Assembly (NCBI GenBank): GCA_016285345.1
Contig: JAEEQN010000021.1
Location: forward strand, 1 to 47,840
Direction of reading: 5' to 3'
Origin: Victivallales bacterium
GTDB taxonomy: Bacteria; Verrucomicrobiota; Lentisphaeria; Victivallales; UBA1829
DNA length: 47,840 bases
Shown here: positions 14,517 through 24,175 of the stretch, piece after piece
Numbering within the stretch: the stretch's first letter is position 1
How the letters are laid out: each line of letters starts with the position of its first letter
Program-made: the position numbers and the translations under genes
The notes under the pieces: generated by a model
Database searches by the model: none
Seen by the model: the letters and a program-made list of their open reading frames with translations, nothing else
Told to the model about the DNA's origin: nothing

Positions 14517-14760
14517 GGGGGGATTCCGCTTTTTTTTCGGAAAAAGGCATCCCGTGGCGACCCGAGCGAGTCCGATACCAAAGGGGATGACATGTGTGTC
14601 TTATTCAAAAAAGGTCAGGGGATTCCTATGTCCTGAACTAATCCAGGAAATGAGTGGAATCCGGAGACGGTCCGGTGCAGGGCGGGAGACGGCACACAAC
14701 GGAATGTGCTGCATATGCCTTTTCATCTCCCGACGTTGCACGTGCTGCCGGACAATGCTT

Positions 14761-15690
14761 TTACTCGCCGGAGCAGGAATCTTCGACGGCGTGGACGAGC
14801 TGGACGAGCAGGGCGTTCACGGGCACCTGGATGCCGTGTTTGCGCGCGAGCGAGACGACCGAGCCGTTGATGAAGTCGATCTCGGTGCGGCGTTTGTGGA
14901 TGCGGTCCTGGAACATGGAGGAACACCCGGTTCGCGTGAGGACGCAGATTTTGTGTACGAGTTCAAGGATTTCCTCGCGGTCGAAGTCGATCCCGTCTGC
15001 CTTCGCCACGGTCAGCCCTTCGTCGACGATCTGGCGCACGATGTCCCAGCTCGGGCGGTTGGACTGGATGAATCCGTTTTTGACCTCGAGCAACATGGTC
15101 AGCGGGTTGATGGACATGTTCACGAGCAGCTTGCGCCAGATGAGCACGCGGACGTCGTTCGACACGGAGATGTCGAGGCCGCATTCGGCGAAGATCGAGC
15201 GGATCAGCTCCACGTGGGGCGAATCCTTGCTGAACGCGCCGATGATCGTCTTACCGTCCGCCGCGTGCAGAAACCGCCCGCTGCCGAGGAGCGTGCTGTT
15301 GTGGTTCGAGGTGCCGATCACGATGCGGTCGAGCGGCACGAACTTCACGATCTCGAGGTAGTTCCCCATGCCGTTCTGGAGCGAGACCACGACCGTCTTC
15401 GGGCCGATGAGCGACCGGTTCGCCTTCAGCGCGGCGTACGTCTGGTGCGCCTTCACGAAGATCAGCAGGATATCGACCGGCTCATTGCGGCCGTGGCCGC
15501 TGACTTTCGCCGGGACGCTGAACGGGACCTCCTCGTCGTTTTCGATCATCATGAGGCCGTTTTTGTTGATCTCGTCGACTTTCGCGGCGCGGTGGTCAAA
15601 CAGCGTGAGGTTGATGTTCGGATTTTTGCAGAGGTAGGAGGCATAGAGACAGCCCATGGCTCCTGCTCCGAGGATGACAGCGTTCAGCAT
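14761..15690 (-). CDS. panE: 2-dehydropantoate 2-reductase (ketopantoate reductase)
   Basis: The 309-residue cytosolic enzyme reduces ketopantoate to pantoate with NADPH in pantothenate/CoA synthesis. It starts AVILGAGAMGCLYASYL, the dinucleotide-binding GxGxxG loop. KLLVNMSINPLT carries the catalytic Lys (K187), and RRTEIDFINGSV carries the substrate-binding Glu (E270). Both match the well-studied E. coli residues in context. Length is normal. A promoter TTGACG-17-TACATT lies at 15765-15737. The pathway partner panD is at 37170 in this window, so the host probably makes its own pantothenate. Confidence 0.9.
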   Translation of the reverse strand: MLNAVILGAGAMGCLYASYLCKNPNINLTLFDHRAAKVDEINKNGLMMIENDEEVPFSVPAKVSGHGRNEPVDILLIFVKAHQTYAALKANRSLIGPKTVVVSLQNGMGNYLEIVKFVPLDRIVIGTSNHNSTLLGSGRFLHAADGKTIIGAFSKDSPHVELIRSIFAECGLDISVSNDVRVLIWRKLLVNMSINPLTMLLEVKNGFIQSNRPSWDIVRQIVDEGLTVAKADGIDFDREEILELVHKICVLTRTGCSSMFQDRIHKRRTEIDFINGSVVSLARKHGIQVPVNALLVQLVHAVEDSCSGE

Positions 15691-15736
15691 GGCGGTCGGC
15701 CTTTCACGGGTGGATTGCGGATAGAATGTTCAAGAT

Positions 15737-15765
15737 AATGTAGCACAAAAAAGGCGGTTCGTCAA
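15737..15765 (-). promoter_or_regulatory. Promoter of panE
   Basis: Minus-strand TTGACG (15765-15760), 17 bases, TACATT (15742-15737), about 47 bases before the panE ATG. Confidence 0.65.
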
Positions 15766-15800
15766 GTTTATGCGAGAAAATGTGCTTGATTCCGGTATTA

Positions 15801-16457
15801 TCAGTGGGGCTTCCGCGCCAGTACGATCCCTTGCGTCAGCAGGATCGCGCGGTTAAGTCTTTTTTCAATTATCTCGCCGTGTTCGGCGCAGAGGGAGACG
15901 GCGTCTTCCAGCCGGATCGGGCGTTCGTCCGGGAAACGCCAGATGCCGAGCGCTTCGGCGGCGCGGCGGATGATGCGGTAGCTGAGCGTGGGTACGGGAA
16001 ACGTGATGAGGACCAGCCCGCCGGGCTTCGCAAGCTCGAAATGCCGCCGGATCGCGATCTTCGTCTGTTCCTCGGGGAAATGCTCCACCAGCCCGACGCT
16101 GAACACCAGGTCGGCGGGCTCGAACGAGGCGGTGTCCAGCGTAAGGATGTCGGCGCAGACCGCCCTATACCAATCCGACCAGGGGTGTTTCATCCAGAAC
16201 AGCAGCGTGCCGCGCGGATTGCTGTCCACAACGGTATAAAACCCGTCCCACGGAGGGTGTCTTGGATTTGGATCGGGAAAGCGGTCGCAGAACGCGCTGT
16301 TTCCGCCGCCGAGTTCAATGATGCGGTGGCTGTCCGGGAATCCGCCCGCGGCGAGGACCATTTTCACGATCCGGTGCGCCGTGATGCGCCGCGTGACATG
16401 CGCCGTGATGAACGGTTTTTCGTAGTAGCGGGTCCAGTCTGTGGCGGTGTCCGGCAT
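15801..16457 (-). CDS. SAM-dependent class I methyltransferase
   Basis: The 218-residue protein has motif I HRIIELGGGNSAFCDRF (about 44-60), an acidic motif II region (TVVDSNPRG), ADLVFSVGLVEHFPEE as motif IV and KPGGLVLITFPVP as the post-IV strand. This is a complete Rossmann methyltransferase of the small-molecule type (Methyltransf_11/25-like). The substrate cannot be read from the sequence; FYTVVDSNPRGTLLFWMKHP is specific to its subgroup. It lies 35 bases downstream of tgt on the same strand and is probably co-transcribed. Confidence 0.75.
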   Translation of the reverse strand: MPDTATDWTRYYEKPFITAHVTRRITAHRIVKMVLAAGGFPDSHRIIELGGGNSAFCDRFPDPNPRHPPWDGFYTVVDSNPRGTLLFWMKHPWSDWYRAVCADILTLDTASFEPADLVFSVGLVEHFPEEQTKIAIRRHFELAKPGGLVLITFPVPTLSYRIIRRAAEALGIWRFPDERPIRLEDAVSLCAEHGEIIEKRLNRAILLTQGIVLARKPH

Positions 16458-16492
16458 GGCGTTTTCGAGGGGCGCTTGCTTCGCTTGCCCGG

Positions 16493-18187
<1,695 letters not shown>

Positions 18188-18191
18188 TCAT

Positions 18192-18220
18192 AATATAGCA
18201 TCCGGGCGGGCGGAATACAA
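18192..18220 (-). promoter_or_regulatory. Promoter of the DJ-1/tgt run
   Basis: Minus-strand TTGTAT (18220-18215), 17 bases, TATATT (18197-18192), 45 bases before the start codon. Confidence 0.6.
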
Positions 18221-18241
18221 TATGTTTTTTGCCTTTTCCGC

Positions 18242-18270
18242 TTGCATATTCACCTGAATACGGGTAAATT
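18242..18270 (+). promoter_or_regulatory. Promoter of the xer operon
   Basis: TTGCAT (18242-18247), 17 bases, TAAATT (18265-18270), about 31 bases before the recombinase ATG. It diverges from the DJ-1 promoter. Confidence 0.55.
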
Positions 18271-18301
18271 AACTTGTTGTTTTAATTGGAGAGGCTGGAT
18301 C

Positions 18302-19264
18302 ATGACCGAAACGATTCACGACGACGGACTGCGCGGCTTCCTGTCCTACCTGGCGGCGGAGCGGAACGCGTCCGAACACACCTGCTCGTCCTATGCGCTG
18401 GACATCCGGCAATGCGCGCAGATTTGCCTGAAAGCCGACCCGTTCGAGGGGACGGCCGACTGGGCGGCTCTGAGCGTGTACGACGCGCGGGATTTCGTGG
18501 CTTCGCTGAGCACGGACGACCTGGCGCGCAGTTCCATCATGCGGAAACTCTCCGCCATGCGGTCGTTCTACCGCTACCTGATCCGCGAAAACCGCGCGAC
18601 CTCGAATCCGTTCATCGGCCAGGCGTCCCCGCGCCGCCCGAAACTCCTCCCGAAATACATGACCGTGGACGAGGTCGGACGCCTTCTCTCCGCGCCGCAG
18701 GCGGTCTGGGCGGACCACGCCGAACTCGGCCTCGCGAAAACGCCCGAAGCCGCCGCGTTTGCCGCCGCGCGCGACGCCGCGGTACTCGAGGTGATCTATT
18801 CCGGCGGGCTCCGAATCAGCGAGGCGCTCGGACTGAACTTCGGCGACGTCGACGCGTTTTCCGGCGTGATGAAGATACGCGGCAAAGGCAAGAAGGAACG
18901 CCTCTGCGCCCTCGGCGGTCCCGCCCAGCGCGCCCTCCGCGCCTACCTCAAGCACCGCCGCACCCTCTCGTCCGACCAGTCGCCGCGCGCCGCCATCTTC
19001 CTGAACCAGCTCGGCGGACGCCTCACCGCGCGTTCGTTCCAGCGGTTTTTCAAGCTCTACCTCGCGCAGGCGGGACTCCCGCCCGACCTGACTCCGCACA
19101 AGCTCCGCCACTCGTTCGCGACGCATCTGCTGGACGCTGGCGCGGACCTGCGGAGCGTTCAGGCACTGCTCGGACACGAGAACCTCAGCACTACGCAGAT
19201 CTACACGCACGTCAGCACCGAACACATGAAGAGGATCTATGAAAAAGCACACCCTCACGCATAA
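18302..19264 (+). CDS. XerC/XerD-type tyrosine recombinase
   Basis: The 320-residue protein has an N-terminal SAM-like core-binding domain (FLSYLAAERNASEHTCSSYA) and a C-terminal catalytic domain. The full catalytic set is visible: R171 in GGLRISEALGL, Lys in GKGKKER, H266 and R269 in TPHKLRHSFATHL, H292 in LLGHENLSTTQ, and the nucleophile Y301 in IYTHVS. XerC/D pairs resolve chromosome dimers at dif near the terminus. Which of the two this is cannot be decided here. Being followed by chromosomal cell-envelope genes, it is more likely housekeeping than an element integrase. The start at 18302 is behind GGAGAGG. Confidence 0.85.
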   Translation: MTETIHDDGLRGFLSYLAAERNASEHTCSSYALDIRQCAQICLKADPFEGTADWAALSVYDARDFVASLSTDDLARSSIMRKLSAMRSFYRYLIRENRATSNPFIGQASPRRPKLLPKYMTVDEVGRLLSAPQAVWADHAELGLAKTPEAAAFAAARDAAVLEVIYSGGLRISEALGLNFGDVDAFSGVMKIRGKGKKERLCALGGPAQRALRAYLKHRRTLSSDQSPRAAIFLNQLGGRLTARSFQRFFKLYLAQAGLPPDLTPHKLRHSFATHLLDAGADLRSVQALLGHENLSTTQIYTHVSTEHMKRIYEKAHPHA

Positions 19265-21212
19265 GAAGGGCGTTTCCGCCGTTCCGACCTCTTCCGCTCC
19301 GGTCCCGGAACAGACGACTGTATCCTGTCCCGCGGGCGCCATGAACAGCTTTCCAAACGTTGCGATCGCGAACGCGCTCTGGCGGATCGCGGAGTGTTTT
19401 GCCTGCATTTTGACCGTGCTCCTGCCGGTCAAGTTTGCGTCGTTCGTGAGCGCGCCCGAAGGCGGCGCGCTGTACTGGAGCGATCCGCTTTCCCTGGTCT
19501 TCATCGCGTGGCCGCTGCCGGTCTTCATGATGGCTTCTCCCATTCTGCTCGGTCTGACGCTTGCGGCGGCGGTGTCCCGCAGGGACATGCCTCTGTGCCC
19601 GCCGCTCGTCAGATACGCCGCGCTCTGGTGCATTCTGGGTGGCGAGAGCGCTCTCGGGCTCGTGAACGCCTCGTGCAAGGGGTATCCGCCGCAGATGATC
19701 GCCCACACGCTGTCGCTGGCGTGCTATGCGCTGTCGCTGGCGATTCTGCTGTCCGGACGCAGAGGATTTGCGCGGATGCTGACCGGATCGCTGGTCATTG
19801 GCGGCGTGCTGTCGCTCTGCTCCGGCATGTACCAGTACTGGTACGGATTCGAGGCGCTCCGTGAACACATTCAGGCGCGCACGGCGGCGGGCGGACGCGA
19901 GATCGCCGACGGGATGGCGGTCCGCATCCGGGAGGGGCGCATCCAGGCGGACTTCAATTCCTGCAACGTCTACGGCGCGTACCTCGCCGCGCTTCTTCCG
20001 TTCCTCACGGTCCTTTTCTGGCGGTTCGGCAACGAACGCGTTTCGCCGCCGAAGCTCTCCCGGCGTCTGTTCGGCGGCCTCGCGTTTGCCGTGACGCTCT
20101 TCCTGCTCGTGAAGACGGACAGCCGCGGCGCTGTGTTCTCCCTGCTCGCCGCGGGCGCGGCCGTGTTCTTCTTCTCCCGTCTGCCGCGCAAATGGAAACT
20201 TGCGGGCGCGGGGCTTCTGCTCCTCGGTGTGGCCGGACTCGCCGCCATGATCTGGCTCGGACGCGGCGCGCTGTCGATGTATGTACGCTTCGACTACGTC
20301 CAGGCGGCGGCGCGGATGATGTTTGAGCACCCGGTGACGGGGACCGGCTGGGGCGACTTCCTGCACGATTACTCAATCCTCCGCCTGTGGCGGGACAAAG
20401 AGGCGCCGCACTCTCCGCACAACATGGTGATGCTGTTCGGCTCGCAGTGCGGGATCGCGGGTTTGCTCGCGGCGCTCGCCGTGCTCGCGTATCCGGTCGT
20501 CGAGGCGTGCCGTCAGATCCGCCGGACGAACTGGCGCGACCTGAAGGACGTTTTCGCGCTTGTCCCGGCGTTTTCCTGCCTGGTCCTGTCCGCCGGGACC
20601 CTCCTCGACATCGGATTCGAGACGACCGCCTATTCCGGCGTCCTGATCGCGTTCTCCCTGCTCGTGTTTCTGCGCGACGCTCCCCGGACGGAGTCCTCCG
20701 TCGTGCCGCGTCCGTCGCAACGGGCGGTCGCCGCGCTCGTGTTTCTCTTCGGCGTGGTCTCGTTCTGGGTATCGTACCGTTATTTCGAGGCGGAGAGGGC
20801 TTTCTCCGCGCTGACCGGCGAACTCAGCCCCGAATACTCGTTCGAGCATCAGGACGATCCGGGCTATATTCCGCCGTTGGACCGGGTGCAGCATCTCCTT
20901 CGTGAAGCAGTCAAAGCCGCCCCGGATTCGCCGTTCCCGTGGAACGCCGCCGCGGACTACATGTTTGCGACCGGACACACAGACGAGGCTCTGGAATATA
21001 TGGGCAAAACAATCGAGCTTGATCCGCTTCAGTCCGCGCATTACGTCAAACGCGCCCGCATGAACTACTGGATCGCGGGCATGAATGTGACCGACGAGGT
21101 GCGCCGCGACCTCGAAACCGCGCGGCGTCTCGCCCCGAAGAATCCCGAACTTGACCGGCCCGATCTCGACATCTGTCGCGCGGCCTTTATTCGAAAGGAA
21201 CCACAACCATGA
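19239..21212 (+). CDS. O-antigen ligase/polymerase-like membrane protein with C-terminal TPR region
   Basis: The 657-residue protein has about ten to twelve hydrophobic helices between residues 40 and 530. The Wzy_C/WaaL-type loop is GTGWGDFLHDYSI...HSPHNMVMLFGSQCGIAG (about 367-410), with the conserved His-containing segment facing outside. The C-terminal 130 residues are soluble and contain a TPR-like helix pair (AADYMFATGHTDEALEYMGK, then TIELDPLQSAHYVKRAR). Such proteins join or polymerise glycans on lipid carriers at the inner membrane. The start overlaps xer by 26 bases and has AGAGGAT upstream, and its end overlaps the next gene (ATGA). The genes are therefore coupled. Confidence 0.75.
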   Translation: MKKHTLTHKKGVSAVPTSSAPVPEQTTVSCPAGAMNSFPNVAIANALWRIAECFACILTVLLPVKFASFVSAPEGGALYWSDPLSLVFIAWPLPVFMMASPILLGLTLAAAVSRRDMPLCPPLVRYAALWCILGGESALGLVNASCKGYPPQMIAHTLSLACYALSLAILLSGRRGFARMLTGSLVIGGVLSLCSGMYQYWYGFEALREHIQARTAAGGREIADGMAVRIREGRIQADFNSCNVYGAYLAALLPFLTVLFWRFGNERVSPPKLSRRLFGGLAFAVTLFLLVKTDSRGAVFSLLAAGAAVFFFSRLPRKWKLAGAGLLLLGVAGLAAMIWLGRGALSMYVRFDYVQAAARMMFEHPVTGTGWGDFLHDYSILRLWRDKEAPHSPHNMVMLFGSQCGIAGLLAALAVLAYPVVEACRQIRRTNWRDLKDVFALVPAFSCLVLSAGTLLDIGFETTAYSGVLIAFSLLVFLRDAPRTESSVVPRPSQRAVAALVFLFGVVSFWVSYRYFEAERAFSALTGELSPEYSFEHQDDPGYIPPLDRVQHLLREAVKAAPDSPFPWNAAADYMFATGHTDEALEYMGKTIELDPLQSAHYVKRARMNYWIAGMNVTDEVRRDLETARRLAPKNPELDRPDLDICRAAFIRKEPQP

Positions 21213-21469
21213 AAAGCGCCTGGGAACTCGCACTCGAACGCAGCGGCGGAGCGCTGCGGGAACTCTCCCCCGAGAAGAAGGAAAAGATCGCCGAGCTGGA
21301 ACGCGCCGCGCAGGCGAAGATCGCAGCAGCGAAGATCACCGCCGAACACAAACTCGCCGCGATGACCGACCCGGACGAGATCGACCGGCTGAAGGAAGGG
21401 CTCGTGAACGAGATCCGTTCCATCGAGGAGTCGCTCGTCCGTAAAAAAGAGGCCGTGCGCGCCGAATGA
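21209..21469 (+). CDS. Small coiled-coil protein (86 residues)
   Basis: Almost the whole protein is charged alpha-helix with heptad character (LSPEKKEKIAELERAAQAKI, then DPDEIDRLKEGLVNEIRSIE). It has no signal peptide or membrane span. Its start and stop each overlap a neighbour by the ATGA arrangement, so it is made together with the O-antigen-ligase-like protein and the cysteine desulfurase. I do not recognise a family. A role as adaptor or stabiliser is only possible. Confidence 0.65.
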   Translation: MKSAWELALERSGGALRELSPEKKEKIAELERAAQAKIAAAKITAEHKLAAMTDPDEIDRLKEGLVNEIRSIEESLVRKKEAVRAE

Positions 21470-22611
21470 AGCTCTATTTCGACAACGCCGCAGCGGTCCC
21501 CGTCCGCCCGGTCATCATGGCGCGCCTCGCCTCACTCGCGCAGGACTATTCTGCCAATCAGGAGGCGTCCGGCGCGGCCGCCGAGGCAGTTCGGACGGCT
21601 CTGTCGACCGCGGAACACCGCCTGCTGAACGCCGTCTGCGGTTCGAAGGCGCAGGGGCGCTCCGTATTGTGGACGAACACCGGCACCGATGCCGTCCGCG
21701 CCGCCGTCATGGCGTTCCTGCTGACCCCGGAGAAGCACGGCGAAGTGCTGTTCACCGACGGCGAACACGCGAGCATCCCGCCTGCGCTCGACATGCTCCC
21801 GGCGTCCTGTCCGCGCAACCGCGTGAAGCTCCTGCGCGACGGCCGCATCGATCTCACCGATCTCTCGCAGAAGCTCAGCGAACGCACACGCCTCGTGGTG
21901 TTCCACTGGGTGCAGAGCGAGACCGGCGTGATCCAGGACCTCGCCGCCGTTCGTTCCATGGTCAAATCCATCGCGCCGCAGGCGAGCCTGCTCGTCGACG
22001 CGATCCAGGGCGCGGGAAAGATCCCGTTCGATTTTGATGTGGTCCAACCTGAATTCTTCCTCGTTTCCGGTCAGAAATTCGGTGTCCCGTCCGGCGCGGC
22101 CGTGCTGTACAGTGACGAGTTCCGGCCCGCCATGAAGAAACTCCGCGCGGAACGCCACGCGGTCGGACGCGTGCCGCCGCCGTTCTGCCTGCTGCTCGCG
22201 GAGACGCTCGGCGGACGCCTGGCGACGATGAGCGGCGACCTGGATTACATCCGCGAACTGAAGGAACGGTTCCTCGCCGGGCTGAAGGAAGCCCTGTCGG
22301 ACGGCTGCTGGCGCGAGACGGTCTCCGCCTCGAACACCTCCCCGTACATCGTCCATCTGCTGTTTTCCGGCGGCGCGCAGACGTATCAGGGCGCGATCCT
22401 CACGCGCATCATGGCGAAATTCGGCGCGTCGATCGCCTCCGGCAGCGCATGTGACGCCGAGACCGGGACGCCCTCGCGCGTGCTGACCGCGATGGGATTG
22501 AGTCGTGACGAGGCGTATTCCGCCGTCCGCGTGTCGTTCTTCGACCACAATACACCCGATGAAGCCGCCGAACTCGCGCGTCTGCTTGCGCGTGCCGTCC
22601 GCGAGTATTGA
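21466..22611 (+). CDS. Cysteine desulfurase (NifS/IscS-like, class V aminotransferase)
   Basis: The 381-residue PLP enzyme begins MKLYFDNAAAVPVRPVIM like IscS. HWVQSETGVIQDL corresponds to the NNETG loop. LLVDAIQGAGKIPFDF holds the PLP-binding Asp/Gln, and SGQKFGVPSGAAVL holds the Schiff-base Lys (K204). The active-site loop ASGSACDAETGTPSRVL holds the sulfur-accepting Cys (C329). It removes sulfur from cysteine for Fe-S clusters or thio-modifications. No IscU partner is adjacent, so the acceptor is unknown. It converges on murC 18 bases away. Confidence 0.85.
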   Translation: MKLYFDNAAAVPVRPVIMARLASLAQDYSANQEASGAAAEAVRTALSTAEHRLLNAVCGSKAQGRSVLWTNTGTDAVRAAVMAFLLTPEKHGEVLFTDGEHASIPPALDMLPASCPRNRVKLLRDGRIDLTDLSQKLSERTRLVVFHWVQSETGVIQDLAAVRSMVKSIAPQASLLVDAIQGAGKIPFDFDVVQPEFFLVSGQKFGVPSGAAVLYSDEFRPAMKKLRAERHAVGRVPPPFCLLLAETLGGRLATMSGDLDYIRELKERFLAGLKEALSDGCWRETVSASNTSPYIVHLLFSGGAQTYQGAILTRIMAKFGASIASGSACDAETGTPSRVLTAMGLSRDEAYSAVRVSFFDHNTPDEAAELARLLARAVREY

Positions 22612-22629
22612 TTTTGAGGTAAAAACCGC

Positions 22630-23922
22630 TCAGGAAACGGCTTTTGCCGCCGCAATCAGCGACGGCAGGATCTTCGGCAGGTCGCCCGCGCCGATGATGG
22701 CCGCGACGTCGCCTTTTTTCAGCTCAAGTCCGGCACGTTCACCCATGTCATCCCAGTTCCCCGAGAGCGCGACTCCGCCGACCGCCGCCGCGAGGTCCTC
22801 CGAGGTGTATTTCCCGTTCCCCGTCCAGGCGGCGAAGACCGGCGTGACGAACACGCGGTCCGCCTGTTTCAGTTCGACGATGAACTCGTCGAAATAGCGT
22901 TCGAGGCGCGCGTATCGGTGCGGCTGGAAGATCACGACGAGGCGGCGTCCGGGGTAGAGTTCGCGCAGAGAACGGATGCTTTCGCGGAGTTCGGTCGGAT
23001 GGTGCGCGTAGTCCTCGATGACCGTGGCCGTGCCGTTGAACCGGACGGAGAGACGGCGTTCGACCCCGGGGAACCCGCGGAGCGTCTTTTCCGCTTCGGC
23101 GGCGTCGAATCCGAGCAGTTCGGCGGCCTTGACCGCGATCATGCCGTCCAGCCGCTGGAAATGCCCGAATCCGGGCAGGAAACCATCCGTCATGTCCGCG
23201 AGGTCGAGCCGGACCGCGTGCGGATGCCCCTGGAACAGTCGGTCGGTCTCCTCCGAGGCGCAGTAGAGCAGGGTTTCCGACTGCTCCGCGAACGCCTTGA
23301 AATTGTGTTCCAGCGCCTCGAATCCGCCGAGGTTCCACGCGTGGTCGTCCTCCACGTTCGTGACGATCCCGAGGTGCGGACGCAGAAGCGCGTGCGTGCC
23401 GTCGCTCTCGTCCGCCTCGGTGACGAACAGGTCGCCGTCGCCCGCCGCGCCCGCGCTTTCCCAGCCCGTCACGGCTCCGCCGATCATGTAGCCGGGATTT
23501 GCGCCGAGTTCGCGGAGCAGCCATGCCAGCATCGCGCTCACGCTCGTTTTGCCGTGCGAACCGCTGACCGCCACGGGCCGCGTGTACGAATCCGCCACGA
23601 CCGCGAGCGCTTCGCCCCGTCTCAGCACGGGCAATCCGCGCCGCATGGCCTCCGCGACTTCCGGGTTCTCCGGTCCCGCCGCCGAGGTCCGCACGACCAG
23701 AAGCCCGTCGTTGTCCTGCGGGAGGTTTTCGAAGCGGTGTCCGGCGGGCGCGACGGTTGCGCCGTGCCTGCGGAGCGTCGCCGCGGCGGCGTTGTCGAGC
23801 AGGTCGGAACCTGTCACGCGGAATCCTTTTTCGAGGAGGATCCGGGCGAGGGGGGCGCAGCCTGCGCCGCAGCAGCCGATGATGTGGACCGACCGGAAGT
23901 CGGAAAGCGGAGGGAATGACAT
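22630..23922 (-). CDS. murC: UDP-N-acetylmuramate-L-alanine ligase
   Basis: It adds L-Ala to UDP-MurNAc in cytoplasmic peptidoglycan synthesis. The 430 residues start at the ATG at 23922 with SFPPLSDFRSVHIIGCCGAG, and the GxxGxGxxxLA-type N-domain is as in MurC. VSGSHGKTSVSAMLAWLL is the ATP loop (about 120-137). GIVTNVEDDHAWNLGG, DYAHHPTELRESI and FQPHRYARLERYFDEF are Mur-ligase motifs. The N-terminal CCGAGCAPLA differs slightly from the usual GIGGxGM, so an Mpl-like relative is possible but less likely. A longer frame to 24021 lacks family sequence. No clear ribosome site is seen. Confidence 0.85.
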   Translation of the reverse strand: MSFPPLSDFRSVHIIGCCGAGCAPLARILLEKGFRVTGSDLLDNAAAATLRRHGATVAPAGHRFENLPQDNDGLLVVRTSAAGPENPEVAEAMRRGLPVLRRGEALAVVADSYTRPVAVSGSHGKTSVSAMLAWLLRELGANPGYMIGGAVTGWESAGAAGDGDLFVTEADESDGTHALLRPHLGIVTNVEDDHAWNLGGFEALEHNFKAFAEQSETLLYCASEETDRLFQGHPHAVRLDLADMTDGFLPGFGHFQRLDGMIAVKAAELLGFDAAEAEKTLRGFPGVERRLSVRFNGTATVIEDYAHHPTELRESIRSLRELYPGRRLVVIFQPHRYARLERYFDEFIVELKQADRVFVTPVFAAWTGNGKYTSEDLAAAVGGVALSGNWDDMGERAGLELKKGDVAAIIGAGDLPKILPSLIAAAKAVS

Positions 23923-24068
23923 GGGATTACGATTTGAAAACGGCGTTTGCAATCCAGGGAAACGGAACAAAAACATAGAAAAATAACAGCAGAAAAGGGA
24001 AAAATCAAGCAGAAGAAACAAAAGTGAAGAAAAATCGCAAACATGAGGCTGAAAGTCATGATTCCGCC

Positions 24069-24097
24069 TTGATTTTTTATTATAGATGTGGTATATT
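24069..24097 (+). promoter_or_regulatory. Promoter of the LeuA-like / acyl-CoA synthetase cluster
   Basis: TTGATT (24069-24074), 17 bases, TATATT (24092-24097). A leader of about 70 bases with AAGGAGA precedes the ATG at 24176. Confidence 0.75.
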
Positions 24098-24175
24098 AAT
24101 CATTTATAATCTTTTCTGCCGCGATGGTCCGGCACGGTGCCGGGCTGGGATGGCGAACGTCGTAAGGAGACGCCC

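Noticed and set aside
18302-19264. Xer-type recombinase as the integrase of the mobile element
   Set aside because: It lies 4 kb beyond the tRNA, is separated by core genes, has host-like composition and is coupled to chromosomal genes.
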